Below are positions 1-9,408 of a stretch of 43,480 nt of DNA, piece by piece. The position numbers and the translations under genes are program-made. This DNA comes from a virus: IMG/VR virus record IMGVR_UViG_3300010403_000030, positions 1 through 43,480 of that record; one strand, 5' to 3'. The number at the start of each line of letters is the position of its first letter. Position 1 is the stretch's first letter. Below the pieces are notes generated by a model. That model was not told the origin of the DNA, made no database searches, and saw nothing but the letters and a program-made list of their open reading frames with translations.

Positions 1-2597
1 AGCACGTTCTCCGGGTTCTTGATCGCGCCCATGACTATCTCGCGCAGGGACTTGAGGTCTCCAGCCGGGATGTCCTTGACGATGGCATTCACGGCCGGGA
101 GCGCCTCGACGGCAGCCTCAGGCACGATGCCAATGTCGTGAGCCGCGCCCGCGAGCACGTCCTGAGCGGCCATCTTCTCGGCCGGGCCTGCGTCGCGAGT
201 CAGGCCCATGGCCTCGTGCAGGGCCTTGTTCTCGGCCTGGCCGAGGTCCGGCATCTTGAAGCCCCGAGACTTGAGCGTCTGCTCCACGAGGTCGATATCG
301 CCCTGGAAGGCGTCACGGAGCTCGCGGTACAGCTGCTCGGGCGCTCGCTGCAGCTTCGGCTCGCCGCCCATGGCAGCGCGGAAGGCCTTGCCCTCTGTGG
401 TCTGGTCGGTGGCGCCCTTGTACGGCCCCTCGGCCTGGGCGACGGCCTCGTCGAGTGCGCGAGCCACGCCCTGTCGGCGGGCCTCCGGCGCGGTCTCGAT
501 CTTGCGGACCGTGTACCCACCACCCGGCTCGCGCGTGTACCACAGATACCCGAGGTCGTTCCCGTTCTTGTCGAGCGCCACGACCATGTTGTCGTTGGGA
601 CCCATCGTCGCGCGCTTAGAGGCGCCGTTGAAGTTCACGTCCTCAACGATGCGAGCCACAGGCGAGGGCTTCTCGGTAGGAGTGTGATGGTACTCGGCCT
701 TAGCAGCCCATTCGGCCGGGAGTACATGCTCCTCCCCGATCTTTCCAAGGCCGCCAGCCAGCTTGTCCAGATCCGTCCCGGCAACTCTTGCCGCCTCAGC
801 TACTGCCTTCGGAACGTCTACGGAGATGATTCTTCCGCCCTCTCCGCCCATGTCTGCGTAGGTGCTAGCGATTGTCGGATTGGTAGTGAACCAGTTACCC
901 TGTAGCTCGGCCCGCTGAGGGTCGAGATGCGTCATCTCTTCCGCCGACCTAGCACCCTCGCCCCGGTACATGCGGACATGACCTTCTGGCACAGGAGAGG
1001 CGTCAACCTGATACTTGACCCCAAGAACGCTCTCGATCTCCTTGGTGGCGGCAGGAGCAGCAGCCTGCGGCTCTCCAGCCGTGTGCATGTCCGGCGCGTT
1101 CTGTGCGAAGATCTCGTCGATGGACGCCTTAGCCTCAGGCTGGGCCTCGAGCGTGCGGAGCTTCTCGTCGGCCCCCATGCCTCCGCCCACGCGCTTCGGC
1201 GTAACGGCTTCCTTTGCGGCAGGTGCAGCCGCCCGCTCAGCCATGGCCTTCTCGCCGGCCGCCGCGATGGTCGCGATGCGGGCTTCCTTAGCGGCAGCGG
1301 CAGCGTTGCGGGCCTGTCCGAACGCGCTCTTGACCGCGCCAGGGATCCCGAGCGTCATCGGGAGAGGAGCCATCCCAGCTATCGCCTCACCCGTGGCCCT
1401 GAACGCGTCTTCCGCCTGCTTCACGCGCTCGTCGTGGGGCATGCGGAGCAGGCCCTCGAGACCGGCGATCTGGTTGGCGCGAGTGGGCAGGGTGCCTCCG
1501 CCGATATCGCCACCGAGCTCAGGAGACGGAGCGGTCTCCTCAGGGGCGCCGGACGCGATCTCCTGCTTCAGTTGCTCGATGCGCTGGCGGATGCCTTCGT
1601 CTGAAAGCTCATGGGCAGACGCCGCAGTGCCGGCTTCCCCCATGGCCTGCCCGGCAACGCCCATGACCCCACCAAGCGGCGTGGCGTTGATGGCCTCACC
1701 GACAGCCCCGAGCACCTTGCCTCCGAACTCCTTGGCCCCAGACAGCGGATCGAGGCCCTGCCGGCGCTGTGACTCCTGGGGCGACTGCGGCATGAGCTCG
1801 CCAATGGCCCCAGGCAGGCGACCGACGCCTCCGGCCATGGTGTCGATGCCCGCGTCGGCCATCCGGCGCACGACGTTGCCGTCCTTGACGGGGGCCGGCG
1901 GCACGAGGAAGTCGGCCACGGGCTTGCCCACGGAGCCGAGAGACTTGAACGCGGAGCCGACGCTGTCGAAGAAGCCTCCGGCCTCTTGGGCCTTCGGCGC
2001 TTCCGGCTTCTTCTCGCCTGGCTGCGGCTCTGGCTTGGCCGCCTCGCGGCGGGCCTTGCCCTTCTGGAGCCAGTCCATCACCTCAGCGTCCTGAGACTCC
2101 TGGTAGTGTTTGGTGACAGCCTGCTCTGGGTTCACGCGCTGGCGCGGGCCAGGGGCGAACGACGCGGGGACGGGGTCGGCGGCCGGAGCGGCTGGCGCCT
2201 GCTGCTGCGGCTGCACGCGAGCCATCACGCTCGAGAGGTAGTTCCCGGCGTCGTACTGCACGCCTCTGGCGTTCGTGCCCTTCGGCAGGAACTTCCGCCA
2301 GTCGCCCTCGGGGCCGGCCTGCTTGATGGCGCGGTTGACGCCGCCCTCGCCCGCGTTCCAGGCCGCGATGATCTTCTCGTCGTCCTCGCCGTACTTCGAC
2401 CTCAGGCTCGCCAGATGCTTCTGGGCCAACGCAGTCTGGGCCTCGGCATTCCCCTTGATGCTGGGCTTGCCGCCGAGGCGATTGAGCGTGTCCGGCATGA
2501 ACTGGTACATGCCGATCTCACCGGACTTGCCAACCGCGTTGGGGTCGCCACCGCTCTCCTGCTGCGCGATGGCTGCGAGAAGTTCCTGATCTGTCAT
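1..2597 (-). CDS. Giant internal virion protein, N-terminal part (lytic transglycosylase + ADP-ribosyltransferase-like + GNAT-like)
   Basis: This is the first 865 codons of a frame that runs off base 1 and continues in frame from base 43480 if the molecule is circular (total 1638 residues). The N-terminus is a lytic transglycosylase (SLT) fold with candidate catalytic Glu14 in QQESGG, then GEIGMYQFMPDT and AAWNAGEGG. Such a domain locally opens peptidoglycan during DNA ejection, as in T7 gp16. After a Pro/Ala-rich stretch, residues about 540-610 look like a polyvalent-protein ADP-ribosyltransferase (MYRGEG with R545, then NWFTT at 568 and a Tyr-Ala segment). Residues about 650-735 look like a GNAT acetyltransferase (RRQGVA at 707-712). 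The start ATG overlaps the stop of the upstream core protein as TAATG. The SLT call is firm; the other two domains are recognised by motif only. Confidence 0.88.
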   Translation of the reverse strand, partial: MTDQELLAAIAQQESGGDPNAVGKSGEIGMYQFMPDTLNRLGGKPSIKGNAEAQTALAQKHLASLRSKYGEDDEKIIAAWNAGEGGVNRAIKQAGPEGDWRKFLPKGTNARGVQYDAGNYLSSVMARVQPQQQAPAAPAADPVPASFAPGPRQRVNPEQAVTKHYQESQDAEVMDWLQKGKARREAAKPEPQPGEKKPEAPKAQEAGGFFDSVGSAFKSLGSVGKPVADFLVPPAPVKDGNVVRRMADAGIDTMAGGVGRLPGAIGELMPQSPQESQRRQGLDPLSGAKEFGGKVLGAVGEAINATPLGGVMGVAGQAMGEAGTAASAHELSDEGIRQRIEQLKQEIASGAPEETAPSPELGGDIGGGTLPTRANQIAGLEGLLRMPHDERVKQAEDAFRATGEAIAGMAPLPMTLGIPGAVKSAFGQARNAAAAAKEARIATIAAAGEKAMAERAAAPAAKEAVTPKRVGGGMGADEKLRTLEAQPEAKASIDEIFAQNAPDMHTAGEPQAAAPAATKEIESVLGVKYQVDASPVPEGHVRMYRGEGARSAEEMTHLDPQRAELQGNWFTTNPTIASTYADMGGEGGRIISVDVPKAVAEAARVAGTDLDKLAGGLGKIGEEHVLPAEWAAKAEYHHTPTEKPSPVARIVEDVNFNGASKRATMGPNDNMVVALDKNGNDLGYLWYTREPGGGYTVRKIETAPEARRQGVARALDEAVAQAEGPYKGATDQTTEGKAFRAAMGGEPKLQRAPEQLYRELRDAFQGDIDLVEQTLKSRGFKMPDLGQAENKALHEAMGLTRDAGPAEKMAAQDVLAGAAHDIGIVPEAAVEALPAVNAIVKDIPAGDLKSLREIVMGAIKNPENV

Positions 2598-4678
2598 TAT
2601 CTTCCCTTCGGACCCATGGACGGGCCGCTGGAGCTAGAGCCACTGGACGGCTGCGCCATCCCCCTGCTCTGACCTGAGGTGCGTGCGAACTCCTCGATGG
2701 CTGTCTCGAGCTTCTGCAGGCGCATGAGCTCGCGGGCCTTGTTGAGGATCGTGCGGCGCTGGGCGTTGCCCTCCTGCCCAGGCGGAACGGCATCCAGCTG
2801 CTTCGTGAGGTCGGACTGCATCACGTCGATGGACTCGGCGGCGGCCTTGGGGTCTTTGGTGAGCGGGAGGCCCAGGAGCTTGCGCCGGGTCGTCACGTCG
2901 ACCTTCGCGGGCACGCCCACGCGCGCCTTGTGCAGATCGAGGTTCTCGTCGAGCACCTGCATCGCGCCCTTCGGGTAGCCGGCCTTGGCGTCCTCGTCGA
3001 TGAGGCGGAACATGCTCTCGACCGCCGCGTTCTCCGCCTGCTTGAGCGGCCCCTGCGCGAACGGACCCGTGACGCGAAGCGCCTCAGTCACACGACGCTT
3101 GGCGTCTGTGGCCTCCTGCCGCTTGCCGTAGTCCTGCTCCTCGTGCTTGGCCTTCGCGTTCAGCTTGTCGAGCAGCTGCGTGCCGATGTCGCCAGGCCCA
3201 CCGGCCGGGACGCGACCGTCGATGATCGCCTGCTTGAGATCGTCCAGGACGACCTTCGCCTCTTCTGGCGTGGTCGCCATGGCGGCATCGCGGTTGAGGC
3301 GCCCGATGGTGTTGGCGTCGCCGTAGCCTCCAGTCTGCGCGGTGCCTGAGCGCTGCACTGTCTCGAGGCGCGTGCGCCACAGGTCGAGATCCTTGCCCTT
3401 GATCAGGCCCTCTTCGGCGGCCTGGTCCAGCCACTCATGCGTGAGCGTCCCGTACTTGTCGGGGTTGCGAATCTTCATCTCGGCCATCGTGGTCGTGGCC
3501 TCAGAGAGCTCCTCGGTCATGCGCTTTGTCTCGAGGCGCTCCTGGTTCTTTCGCTCGCGCTCCATGGACAGGAGGTGCTCACCACGGGCCTCAACCTGAC
3601 GCTGGAGCTCCGCGCGCTTGGCCGGCGGGATGTGCTTGAGGTACGTGGAGCCGCCCTTCGGCCCCTCGCCGTTGTAGAGCGACTCCTGCTGCCTGTGCAG
3701 GGTCTCGGCGTAGGCCGTCGCTTCTCCAGGCGTGGCGAAGGCGCCGAGCATCTTGCCGGTGTCGTAGTACTGCTTGATGGCCTCTTCCGGCGACATCACG
3801 CGGCCATCGTCGGAGATCGTGGGCACGAGGACCTCGTGGCCGTTGTCGTCCTGGAAGCTCATGCTGCGGACCGTGGACTTCGTGCCGTCAGGGTTCTTCA
3901 CCACGGGCCGGTCCGCGAGGTTGATGTTGCCCTTCTTGAGCAGGCCAGCCGGTGCCGCGTCGGCCATGTAGATCGGCTTGTTGGCTTCGAGCTTGAAGAC
4001 GTTCGCCGCGTCCTGCACCACGAGCGGGTCGTCGGACGTGACGGCCCTGAGCACGCGGCTGGTGGCGCCGGCCTGGAGCGCAGCCTGGACCTTCTTGTCG
4101 GCCTGCTCGCGCGTGTAGTACCCGGCCGCTGCCCCCTTGGCGAAGTAGTCCTTCAGGTCCGCCATCTCCCGCGTCTCGGTCCCGTCGGTCGGGCCGGTGC
4201 GGCGAGACTGGAGCTCCGTGAAGTCGCGAACCACGGCGTCGCCCGTGACCTCGTACTGGTCGGCGTGGTTCTGGTGCTCGACCTTGTAGGCGTGGCGCTG
4301 GTACTCGATGAGCTTCGGCGCGAGCCGCTGCTCGAGGACTTTCGTGGCGCCCGGAGACAGACCCTTGAACCAGTCCTGCCGCTTCTGGTCGACGGTCTTC
4401 GAGAACTCGGCCTTCGCGTTGTAGCCGATGTCCGGCTTCGTGAACGTCTCATTCAGATCCTGCAGATCCCTGTCGGCCTGCATGAGCCGCTGGGTCGCGG
4501 TGGCCTCGTCGTCGATGGCCTGCCGCTTCTGCATCAGGTGCGTCAGGTTGTTGCCGAGGTTCTCGGTCGCCTGGCCCACCTGCGCCAGCTGCTTGATCGC
4601 CGGGTCAGCCGGGAGATCTGGCGTGGCCTGGGTCGCGATGCTGGTGGAGACGCCACCGTACGTCGGGAAGATCGGCAT
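2597..4678 (-). CDS. Internal core/virion protein (T7 gp15-like position)
   Basis: This 693-residue protein is mostly helical and rich in Gln, Ala and Lys. It lies between the gp14-like protein and the giant transglycosylase protein, the position of the T7 inner-core protein gp15. Residues about 248-335 form a distinct module (GNINLADRPVVKNPDG, then VLVPTISDDGR and a C-terminal LHRQQE). I recognise this from many phage internal or polyvalent proteins, but its function is unknown to me. The rest has coiled-coil character, and the C-terminus is a Ser/Gly-rich tail. The start is coupled to the upstream stop as TGATG. The role as a core or ejection protein is inferred from position and composition. 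Confidence 0.75.
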   Translation of the reverse strand: MPIFPTYGGVSTSIATQATPDLPADPAIKQLAQVGQATENLGNNLTHLMQKRQAIDDEATATQRLMQADRDLQDLNETFTKPDIGYNAKAEFSKTVDQKRQDWFKGLSPGATKVLEQRLAPKLIEYQRHAYKVEHQNHADQYEVTGDAVVRDFTELQSRRTGPTDGTETREMADLKDYFAKGAAAGYYTREQADKKVQAALQAGATSRVLRAVTSDDPLVVQDAANVFKLEANKPIYMADAAPAGLLKKGNINLADRPVVKNPDGTKSTVRSMSFQDDNGHEVLVPTISDDGRVMSPEEAIKQYYDTGKMLGAFATPGEATAYAETLHRQQESLYNGEGPKGGSTYLKHIPPAKRAELQRQVEARGEHLLSMERERKNQERLETKRMTEELSEATTTMAEMKIRNPDKYGTLTHEWLDQAAEEGLIKGKDLDLWRTRLETVQRSGTAQTGGYGDANTIGRLNRDAAMATTPEEAKVVLDDLKQAIIDGRVPAGGPGDIGTQLLDKLNAKAKHEEQDYGKRQEATDAKRRVTEALRVTGPFAQGPLKQAENAAVESMFRLIDEDAKAGYPKGAMQVLDENLDLHKARVGVPAKVDVTTRRKLLGLPLTKDPKAAAESIDVMQSDLTKQLDAVPPGQEGNAQRRTILNKARELMRLQKLETAIEEFARTSGQSRGMAQPSSGSSSSGPSMGPKGR

Positions 4679-5223
4679 CAGTACTCTCTCGCGTAGGTGT
4701 TACGTGATGGGACGATGCCGGGGCTGTCGACGTTGAGACCTCCGCCGGTCTGCGTGCCTGCGCCAGCGCCCTTCGTGCCGTAGCTGGTGGCCACCGAACT
4801 CGCGGAGCTCAGGAGGCTGATCCCCGCCTGGGTCTCCGGGCTGATGCGGTCGGCCTGGTACTTGGCGAAGTTCGACCGGGTCTTGGCCTCGGCCGCGCGC
4901 ACGTCGTATCCGTGCTGCACGTTCAGGGCTTGGAGCTCGGAGTCTTCGGCGAAGTTAAGCTCCTTGAGCAGTGAGCTCCCAGTTCCGGCCACCACGTTCG
5001 CCCCAGCCGCCCGAGCCCTGAAGCTATTCATGGCCGCCTCGTCAGCTTTGCGCTGGCGCTTGGCGGCCTCGCGGCCAGCCTCTTCCTGCACCGCCGCGTT
5101 GTGCTCCTCGATGATCGCGGTGTTGCGGAGGTTGTCCTGCTGCTGTTGGGCAGACGCGTACGCGGCGTAGGCGGAGACCGCCGCGCCGATGGCAGCGATT
5201 GCTAGTGTGGCGATTGTGGCCAT
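4678..5223 (-). CDS. Internal virion protein, T7 gp14-like
   Basis: A 181-residue protein with an N-terminal hydrophobic Ala-rich segment (residues about 4-24), then a long Gln/Ala/Glu-rich helix and the pattern ALNVQHGYDVRAAEAKTRSN near residues 100-120. This pattern is typical of short-tailed phage internal virion protein B, which is ejected early and placed in the outer membrane in T7. It precedes the gp15-like and gp16-like genes in the canonical order. The C-terminus is Gly/Thr-rich. The family call rests on pattern and gene order. Confidence 0.78.
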   Translation of the reverse strand: MATIATLAIAAIGAAVSAYAAYASAQQQQDNLRNTAIIEEHNAAVQEEAGREAAKRQRKADEAAMNSFRARAAGANVVAGTGSSLLKELNFAEDSELQALNVQHGYDVRAAEAKTRSNFAKYQADRISPETQAGISLLSSASSVATSYGTKGAGAGTQTGGGLNVDSPGIVPSRNTYAREY

Positions 5224-5229
5224 GGGTCT

Positions 5230-5355
5230 CTAGTTCTTCTCGCAGGGGCAAGTGGGCTGGTCCCACCGGCGCAGAGGGCACTCTTCGGGGCTGGGGTTCA
5301 CGCGGGCTGGCGGAGGCCCGACCTTTGAGTGATCGACGGCCTTCTCAAGCTTCAT
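5230..5355 (-). CDS. Small cysteine-containing protein, unknown
   Basis: A 41-codon frame starting with ATG inside the end of the acetyltransferase gene and ending 6 bases before the gp14-like start. The product has a basic, Pro-rich middle and three cysteines near the C-terminus (EEC and CPC), a possible metal site. It fills an otherwise empty gap and matches the tight packing of the late operon. No family recognised. Confidence 0.5.
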   Translation of the reverse strand: MKLEKAVDHSKVGPPPARVNPSPEECPLRRWDQPTCPCEKN

Positions 5356-5848
5356 GGTCGTGGGCGCCCGCGTTGATGTAGATGATCCCGTCCTGTCTCG
5401 ACGCAGCAGAGACATCATCGGGAAGGTCGTTGTACTGGAAGGCCATCGGCACCGTCTGGCAGGCGTGGAATCCTTCGGACTCGAGGATCGCGCGCATCGG
5501 CTTGTTGTCCGGCCACGTCATGCCGACGAACATCGCGCAGCCGACCTGTCGGCCGACCTGCATACGCTTCTGGATCAGCGCGCGGCCGATGCCCTGGCCT
5601 CTGTAGTCCGGGTCTACGGCGCTGTCTCGGAGGTACTGGATGAAGCTGCTGCCGGCCGGATGGTTGTCTACGGTGTATGAGCCGTAGCCGACGATGCGCT
5701 CACCATCTAGGTCTAGCGAGCAGACGATGGTCGGGTTCGCGTGGTACCAGAACTTCGGTCGAGCAGGCCAGGTGGGGTGGCACTTCTTCGTGAGCTCTCG
5801 AACCTTCGGCTCGTCAGCCGTCTCCATGTGCCTGTACAGGAGGTCCAT
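5345..5848 (-). CDS. GNAT-family N-acetyltransferase
   Basis: A 167-residue GNAT protein. The acetyl-CoA binding motif A is clear at about residues 89-105 (AVDPDYRGQGIGRAL, giving the R-x-x-G-x-G/A loop), followed by a C-terminal strand region with MAFQYND. The substrate is unknown. It sits between tail tubular protein B and the internal virion proteins, where T7-like phages carry a GNAT-fold internal protein (gp13), so it may be packaged. A GAAAGGACAC ribosome-binding region precedes the ATG. Confidence 0.85.
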   Translation of the reverse strand: MDLLYRHMETADEPKVRELTKKCHPTWPARPKFWYHANPTIVCSLDLDGERIVGYGSYTVDNHPAGSSFIQYLRDSAVDPDYRGQGIGRALIQKRMQVGRQVGCAMFVGMTWPDNKPMRAILESEGFHACQTVPMAFQYNDLPDDVSAASRQDGIIYINAGAHDHEA

Positions 5849-5860
5849 GTGTCCTTTCGG

Positions 5861-8542
5861 TTAGCTGTTGCCGTCGTCGTACTGCGCTGCGCGCGAGACA
5901 CCGAGGACCGTCATGCCGAATGGCTGGTCCTGGATGATCTCGACCTGGGCGAGCTCGTCCCACCCGAGGTGGGCCTCGCGGTGGAAGTCCAGAATCTCGT
6001 TGTTCTCGAGGAGCAGTCTCGGGACGCTCTCTCCGTTCACGGTCACGCCCTCGCCGTGGGAGCAGTAGAACTTCACGTAGACGGCCGAGTTCCGCTTCTT
6101 GCGGGCGTGGAGCGTGCCCTCCTGCGTCTGGGCCTCGAGTGGGAGGGTCTTGATCGTGGTCTTGTAGTGGAGCCCTACCTCGATCCGCACGGACTCGCGC
6201 GAGATGGTGATGGCCCCGGCCTCGACCGTGCCGACCTCGTACTTCGTGCGCTGGCGTTGGAAGGCGCCCATCTGGAACGCGCTCTTCTGGAAGGCCGACT
6301 GCGCCGTGAAGAGCACGTCCACGTCGCCGGCCTGGTCCAGGTGGCTGAGTCCAACGAGCGTGTCCGCGAGGACGGTGTCGTCGTAGACCAGTGCCGACTC
6401 GGTATTCAGCTGCCCGTCGAAGACCTCGATGTGGCGCTTGCCGTCGCGCTCGACCATGATCCAGATCTCGTCGCCGGTGCCGCACTTCGCGGGGATGACG
6501 CAGACCGACTTCACGAGGCCCGTGCTGGGCCATCCGTGCATCTGGAACTGGGTCCAGGCCACGACCTCCTGGTCGCGCTCGTACGTGGCCACCGCCATCC
6601 GGCCGTCGCCCAGGACCACCAGGACGTAAGAGTCAGGGCTCGAGCACCAGGCCATCTCTATGGCCCCGGTGCGGAACAGGTGCTCCGACAGGATCGCGAT
6701 GTCCGTGGCGTTGTACCCGCCCGAGGCGCCGGCCTTGTTGAAGTCGAACCCCATCTCACGGATCTGCCGCCTGCCGCGCTGGATGAAGAGCAGGGCATCA
6801 GCCGCACGCATAGCGTCCGGCTCAGGGTCGGAGCCCCACTCAGACTGCGGCTGCGTGCGCGGGGGGTCGTTCGCCGTGATGGTGCTGTCGTTGCCGCCAC
6901 GGATCGCGTATTCCGTGCCCGTGGATCCGACCAGCATGTCCTGCATCGACTTCACCCAGCGGATCACGTCTACCTGATTGGAGCCGTTGACGATGGGGAA
7001 CACGATGGCGTCGTCGTCGTTGGGGCCGATTCCGAAGTTCTCGAAGTCGCCCACGCGAGAGCCGTACATGATGAAGTTCTTGTAGAAGTAGAGCCGCTGC
7101 TCGAAGAAGTTCACCACGCCAGGGAAGCCCTGCGTCTCAGACCACGAGTCGGCCTCGAGCGTCCAGTTGCCGGCCACCACGACTGCCAGCGTGTCGGGGA
7201 TGACCTTGATGATCTTGGCCTTCGCGGCGGTGGAGGTCGTGACCTCGGTAATCTCGAAGATCCCGTCCAGGGCCTTGATGAACATCCCCACGTCGGTAGA
7301 CCGGAAGCCGGCCTGCGAGAGCGTCAGGTCCACGATGGAGTTGATGGGCTCCTTCGCACTGATCGTCAGGGCCGCGAACGGGGAGCCGTCCAGCGACCAC
7401 AGGCCCGAGGCCACCGGGTTCGTGTTCAGGAACGGCGAGATGATGTCGGCATGGACCTGGGTGGTGCTGTCCACGACCGTGATCACGGCCACTCCCCCGC
7501 GCGAAAGGATCTGGCGGTTCTCGTCGCCGTCCACAAAGGCCGCTACGTCAGTCGTGAACGAGACGTTCTGGCCGGTGGTCGCGCCTGGGGTCAGGGTCGC
7601 GAAGGGCTGGAGCGGCACCTCTTCGGTCGGTGGCGGAGAGAAGACGACTTCCTGCAGCGTCCACAGGCGGTCCGAGATTCGGATCAGCTTCTGCGGCGCG
7701 TGGTCAGGATGACAGATATACATCCAGTTCGCGGACTGGGCGAAGCGGAGGGACCGGAGCTCGTCCGGCTCGTAGGGAGTGGCGATCTCGAGCGGTGCAG
7801 ACAGGTGACCCGACACCGCGTCAAGCGACGTGTTCGAGAGCGGTACTGCCGAGGACCACCAGATCACAGCGATGCCCGACGAGGGGGCCACGAACGTCGC
7901 AGTGATGCTGCCAGCCGGGACGGTGCGGGCCGTGATCAGGCTGGCGTTCCCGGCCGAGGAGCCGGCGCCGAACTGTATGCTCGAGCCGCCGATCTGGAAC
8001 GTCACCACGTAGGTGTCGCCAGGTGTCAGACCCGAAAGCTGCTGACTGATCATCGCGAAGCCAGCTGCGCCAGTGTCGATGTGCGCCTGGCCGGTGGCCT
8101 GCGTGATCGTGGCGCCGTTGTCCTGCTGCAGCGTCCATCCGCTCAGGTCGGTCGTGAATTCGCCATTCGTGACGAGCTCAGCGCCGGAGGGCGTGCCGAG
8201 CAACTGCTCGCGGTTGCGGTAGAAGCGGATGTACCGCGCCCCGAACTCGAGGACGTAGGCCTCGCTCGGGCTGAACACGAACTTCACCAGCCGGGCGCTG
8301 TCGCCCTGCGAGGTCTGGAAGGCGCTGTTCTGGAAGGCTGAGGCCTGAAACGCGGAGCGCTCCTGCTCGGCCGCGATCCACCCGGTCCCGCCCCGGCGGC
8401 TCGCGCCGCCCGTGACCTTGATGACCGCGTTGATCAGCGTCTCGGCGCCGTTGGGGTACTTCTTGAAGTCCACCCGCGAGTAGAGGAATGGAGAGAGCTC
8501 CCCTCCCGTGAAGTTGGTCTGGTACGGGTGGGCCGAGGACAT
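5861..8542 (-). CDS. Tail tubular protein B (T7 gp12-like nozzle)
   Basis: An 893-residue protein beginning with the family signature NFTGGELSPFLYSRVDF, then GGASRRGGTGW. This is the start of the T7 gp12 / tail tubular B family that forms the tail nozzle. Two clusters of a five-residue repeat built on SAFQ occur, at about residues 65-80 and again near residue 760 (SAFQKSAFQMGAFQ). The start overlaps the stop of tail tubular A as TAATG. The large size and its position after tail tubular A support the call. Confidence 0.92.
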   Translation of the reverse strand: MSSAHPYQTNFTGGELSPFLYSRVDFKKYPNGAETLINAVIKVTGGASRRGGTGWIAAEQERSAFQASAFQNSAFQTSQGDSARLVKFVFSPSEAYVLEFGARYIRFYRNREQLLGTPSGAELVTNGEFTTDLSGWTLQQDNGATITQATGQAHIDTGAAGFAMISQQLSGLTPGDTYVVTFQIGGSSIQFGAGSSAGNASLITARTVPAGSITATFVAPSSGIAVIWWSSAVPLSNTSLDAVSGHLSAPLEIATPYEPDELRSLRFAQSANWMYICHPDHAPQKLIRISDRLWTLQEVVFSPPPTEEVPLQPFATLTPGATTGQNVSFTTDVAAFVDGDENRQILSRGGVAVITVVDSTTQVHADIISPFLNTNPVASGLWSLDGSPFAALTISAKEPINSIVDLTLSQAGFRSTDVGMFIKALDGIFEITEVTTSTAAKAKIIKVIPDTLAVVVAGNWTLEADSWSETQGFPGVVNFFEQRLYFYKNFIMYGSRVGDFENFGIGPNDDDAIVFPIVNGSNQVDVIRWVKSMQDMLVGSTGTEYAIRGGNDSTITANDPPRTQPQSEWGSDPEPDAMRAADALLFIQRGRRQIREMGFDFNKAGASGGYNATDIAILSEHLFRTGAIEMAWCSSPDSYVLVVLGDGRMAVATYERDQEVVAWTQFQMHGWPSTGLVKSVCVIPAKCGTGDEIWIMVERDGKRHIEVFDGQLNTESALVYDDTVLADTLVGLSHLDQAGDVDVLFTAQSAFQKSAFQMGAFQRQRTKYEVGTVEAGAITISRESVRIEVGLHYKTTIKTLPLEAQTQEGTLHARKKRNSAVYVKFYCSHGEGVTVNGESVPRLLLENNEILDFHREAHLGWDELAQVEIIQDQPFGMTVLGVSRAAQYDDGNS

Positions 8543-9402
8543 TAGGGCATCCGGGACGCGATCAGCATGTCGGAGCCGGAGTCGTCGGGCGTGCCCTCCT
8601 GGCCGTCCATCGAGCGAGCCTCTGCGAGGATGGCCCGGTATGCGTCGAACTCAGTCCGAACCACCTGCAGGGAGCCGGTCACCGAGTAGGCGATGCGCGA
8701 GCAGAGCAGGCCCACGTACGCGCTCAGCGAGAGCGGATCCCAGGTGTTGAGGTCTTCACGGTCAGCCGTGTAGGCGGTGTAGAGGGTCGGCCCGTCCAGC
8801 GACATCAGGAAGTCGCCCTCGCGCTTGAGCACCGAGGCGAACACGTCCGTCGTGATGCCCCTCCACCAGACCGCAGTCGTGGCGATGCCGCGCAGCGAGG
8901 TCGGCTGCACGTCCCACGAGCGGAGGTAGTTGGCCGGAAGGGCGTAGCGGTAGGTGAACTCCCAGAGCGGAGAGAAGCGCCAGTCGCCAGAGGCGATGGC
9001 CGTGAGGTCTGCGAAGGCGGTGTCGATCTCAGCCAGCACCTCGGTCGGGGAGACCACCTCGGCGATGCGAGCGCGGCCGCTGTTGCCGACCAGGACGAAG
9101 TCCTCGTCACGGTCCGCGAGGAACCCGGCCGTCACGCCGGTCAGCGTGAAGGTAACGCCCGTCGAACCCTGCGTATCAGCGCCGGAACCAGGGTTGAGCG
9201 TTCCAGGCACAACGGAGGTCAGCTTCGCGCGCCGTCGGGCGTGGTGCCAGGGGTGCGCTCGGAGGGTCTCTAGCCGGCACGGGTCCATCTCGATGTTGCA
9301 GACCCGCGCCCGGTCCGTGTCCTCGGACAGGCTGCTGATGACGTACTTCGCCCCCAGGCGCAGAAGCGCGCGGTTCGCGATGTCGAGAGTCGTGATGGCC
9401 AT
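8542..9402 (-). CDS. Tail tubular protein A (T7 gp11-like gatekeeper)
   Basis: A 286-residue protein with the family N-terminus: ANRALLRLGA, ISSLSEDTDRARVCN and LRAHPWHHARRRA within the first 65 residues, then LWEFTYRYALPANYLR. This is the head-tail adaptor ring between connector and nozzle. A sequence near residues 75-95 looks like an inserted beta-rich segment. An AGGAACCC motif precedes the ATG, and the gene is coupled to the nozzle gene downstream. Confidence 0.92.
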   Translation of the reverse strand: MAITTLDIANRALLRLGAKYVISSLSEDTDRARVCNIEMDPCRLETLRAHPWHHARRRAKLTSVVPGTLNPGSGADTQGSTGVTFTLTGVTAGFLADRDEDFVLVGNSGRARIAEVVSPTEVLAEIDTAFADLTAIASGDWRFSPLWEFTYRYALPANYLRSWDVQPTSLRGIATTAVWWRGITTDVFASVLKREGDFLMSLDGPTLYTAYTADREDLNTWDPLSLSAYVGLLCSRIAYSVTGSLQVVRTEFDAYRAILAEARSMDGQEGTPDDSGSDMLIASRMP

Positions 9403-9408
9403 GGGTTC

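Noticed and set aside
5741-8341. A very long + strand open frame opposite tail tubular protein B, and similar long + strand frames at 138-905, 927-1604, 3437-4696 and 11543-12370
   Set aside because: They are antisense to firmly identified virion genes in G+C-rich DNA, with Arg/Leu/Val/His-rich shadow composition and no domain recognised.
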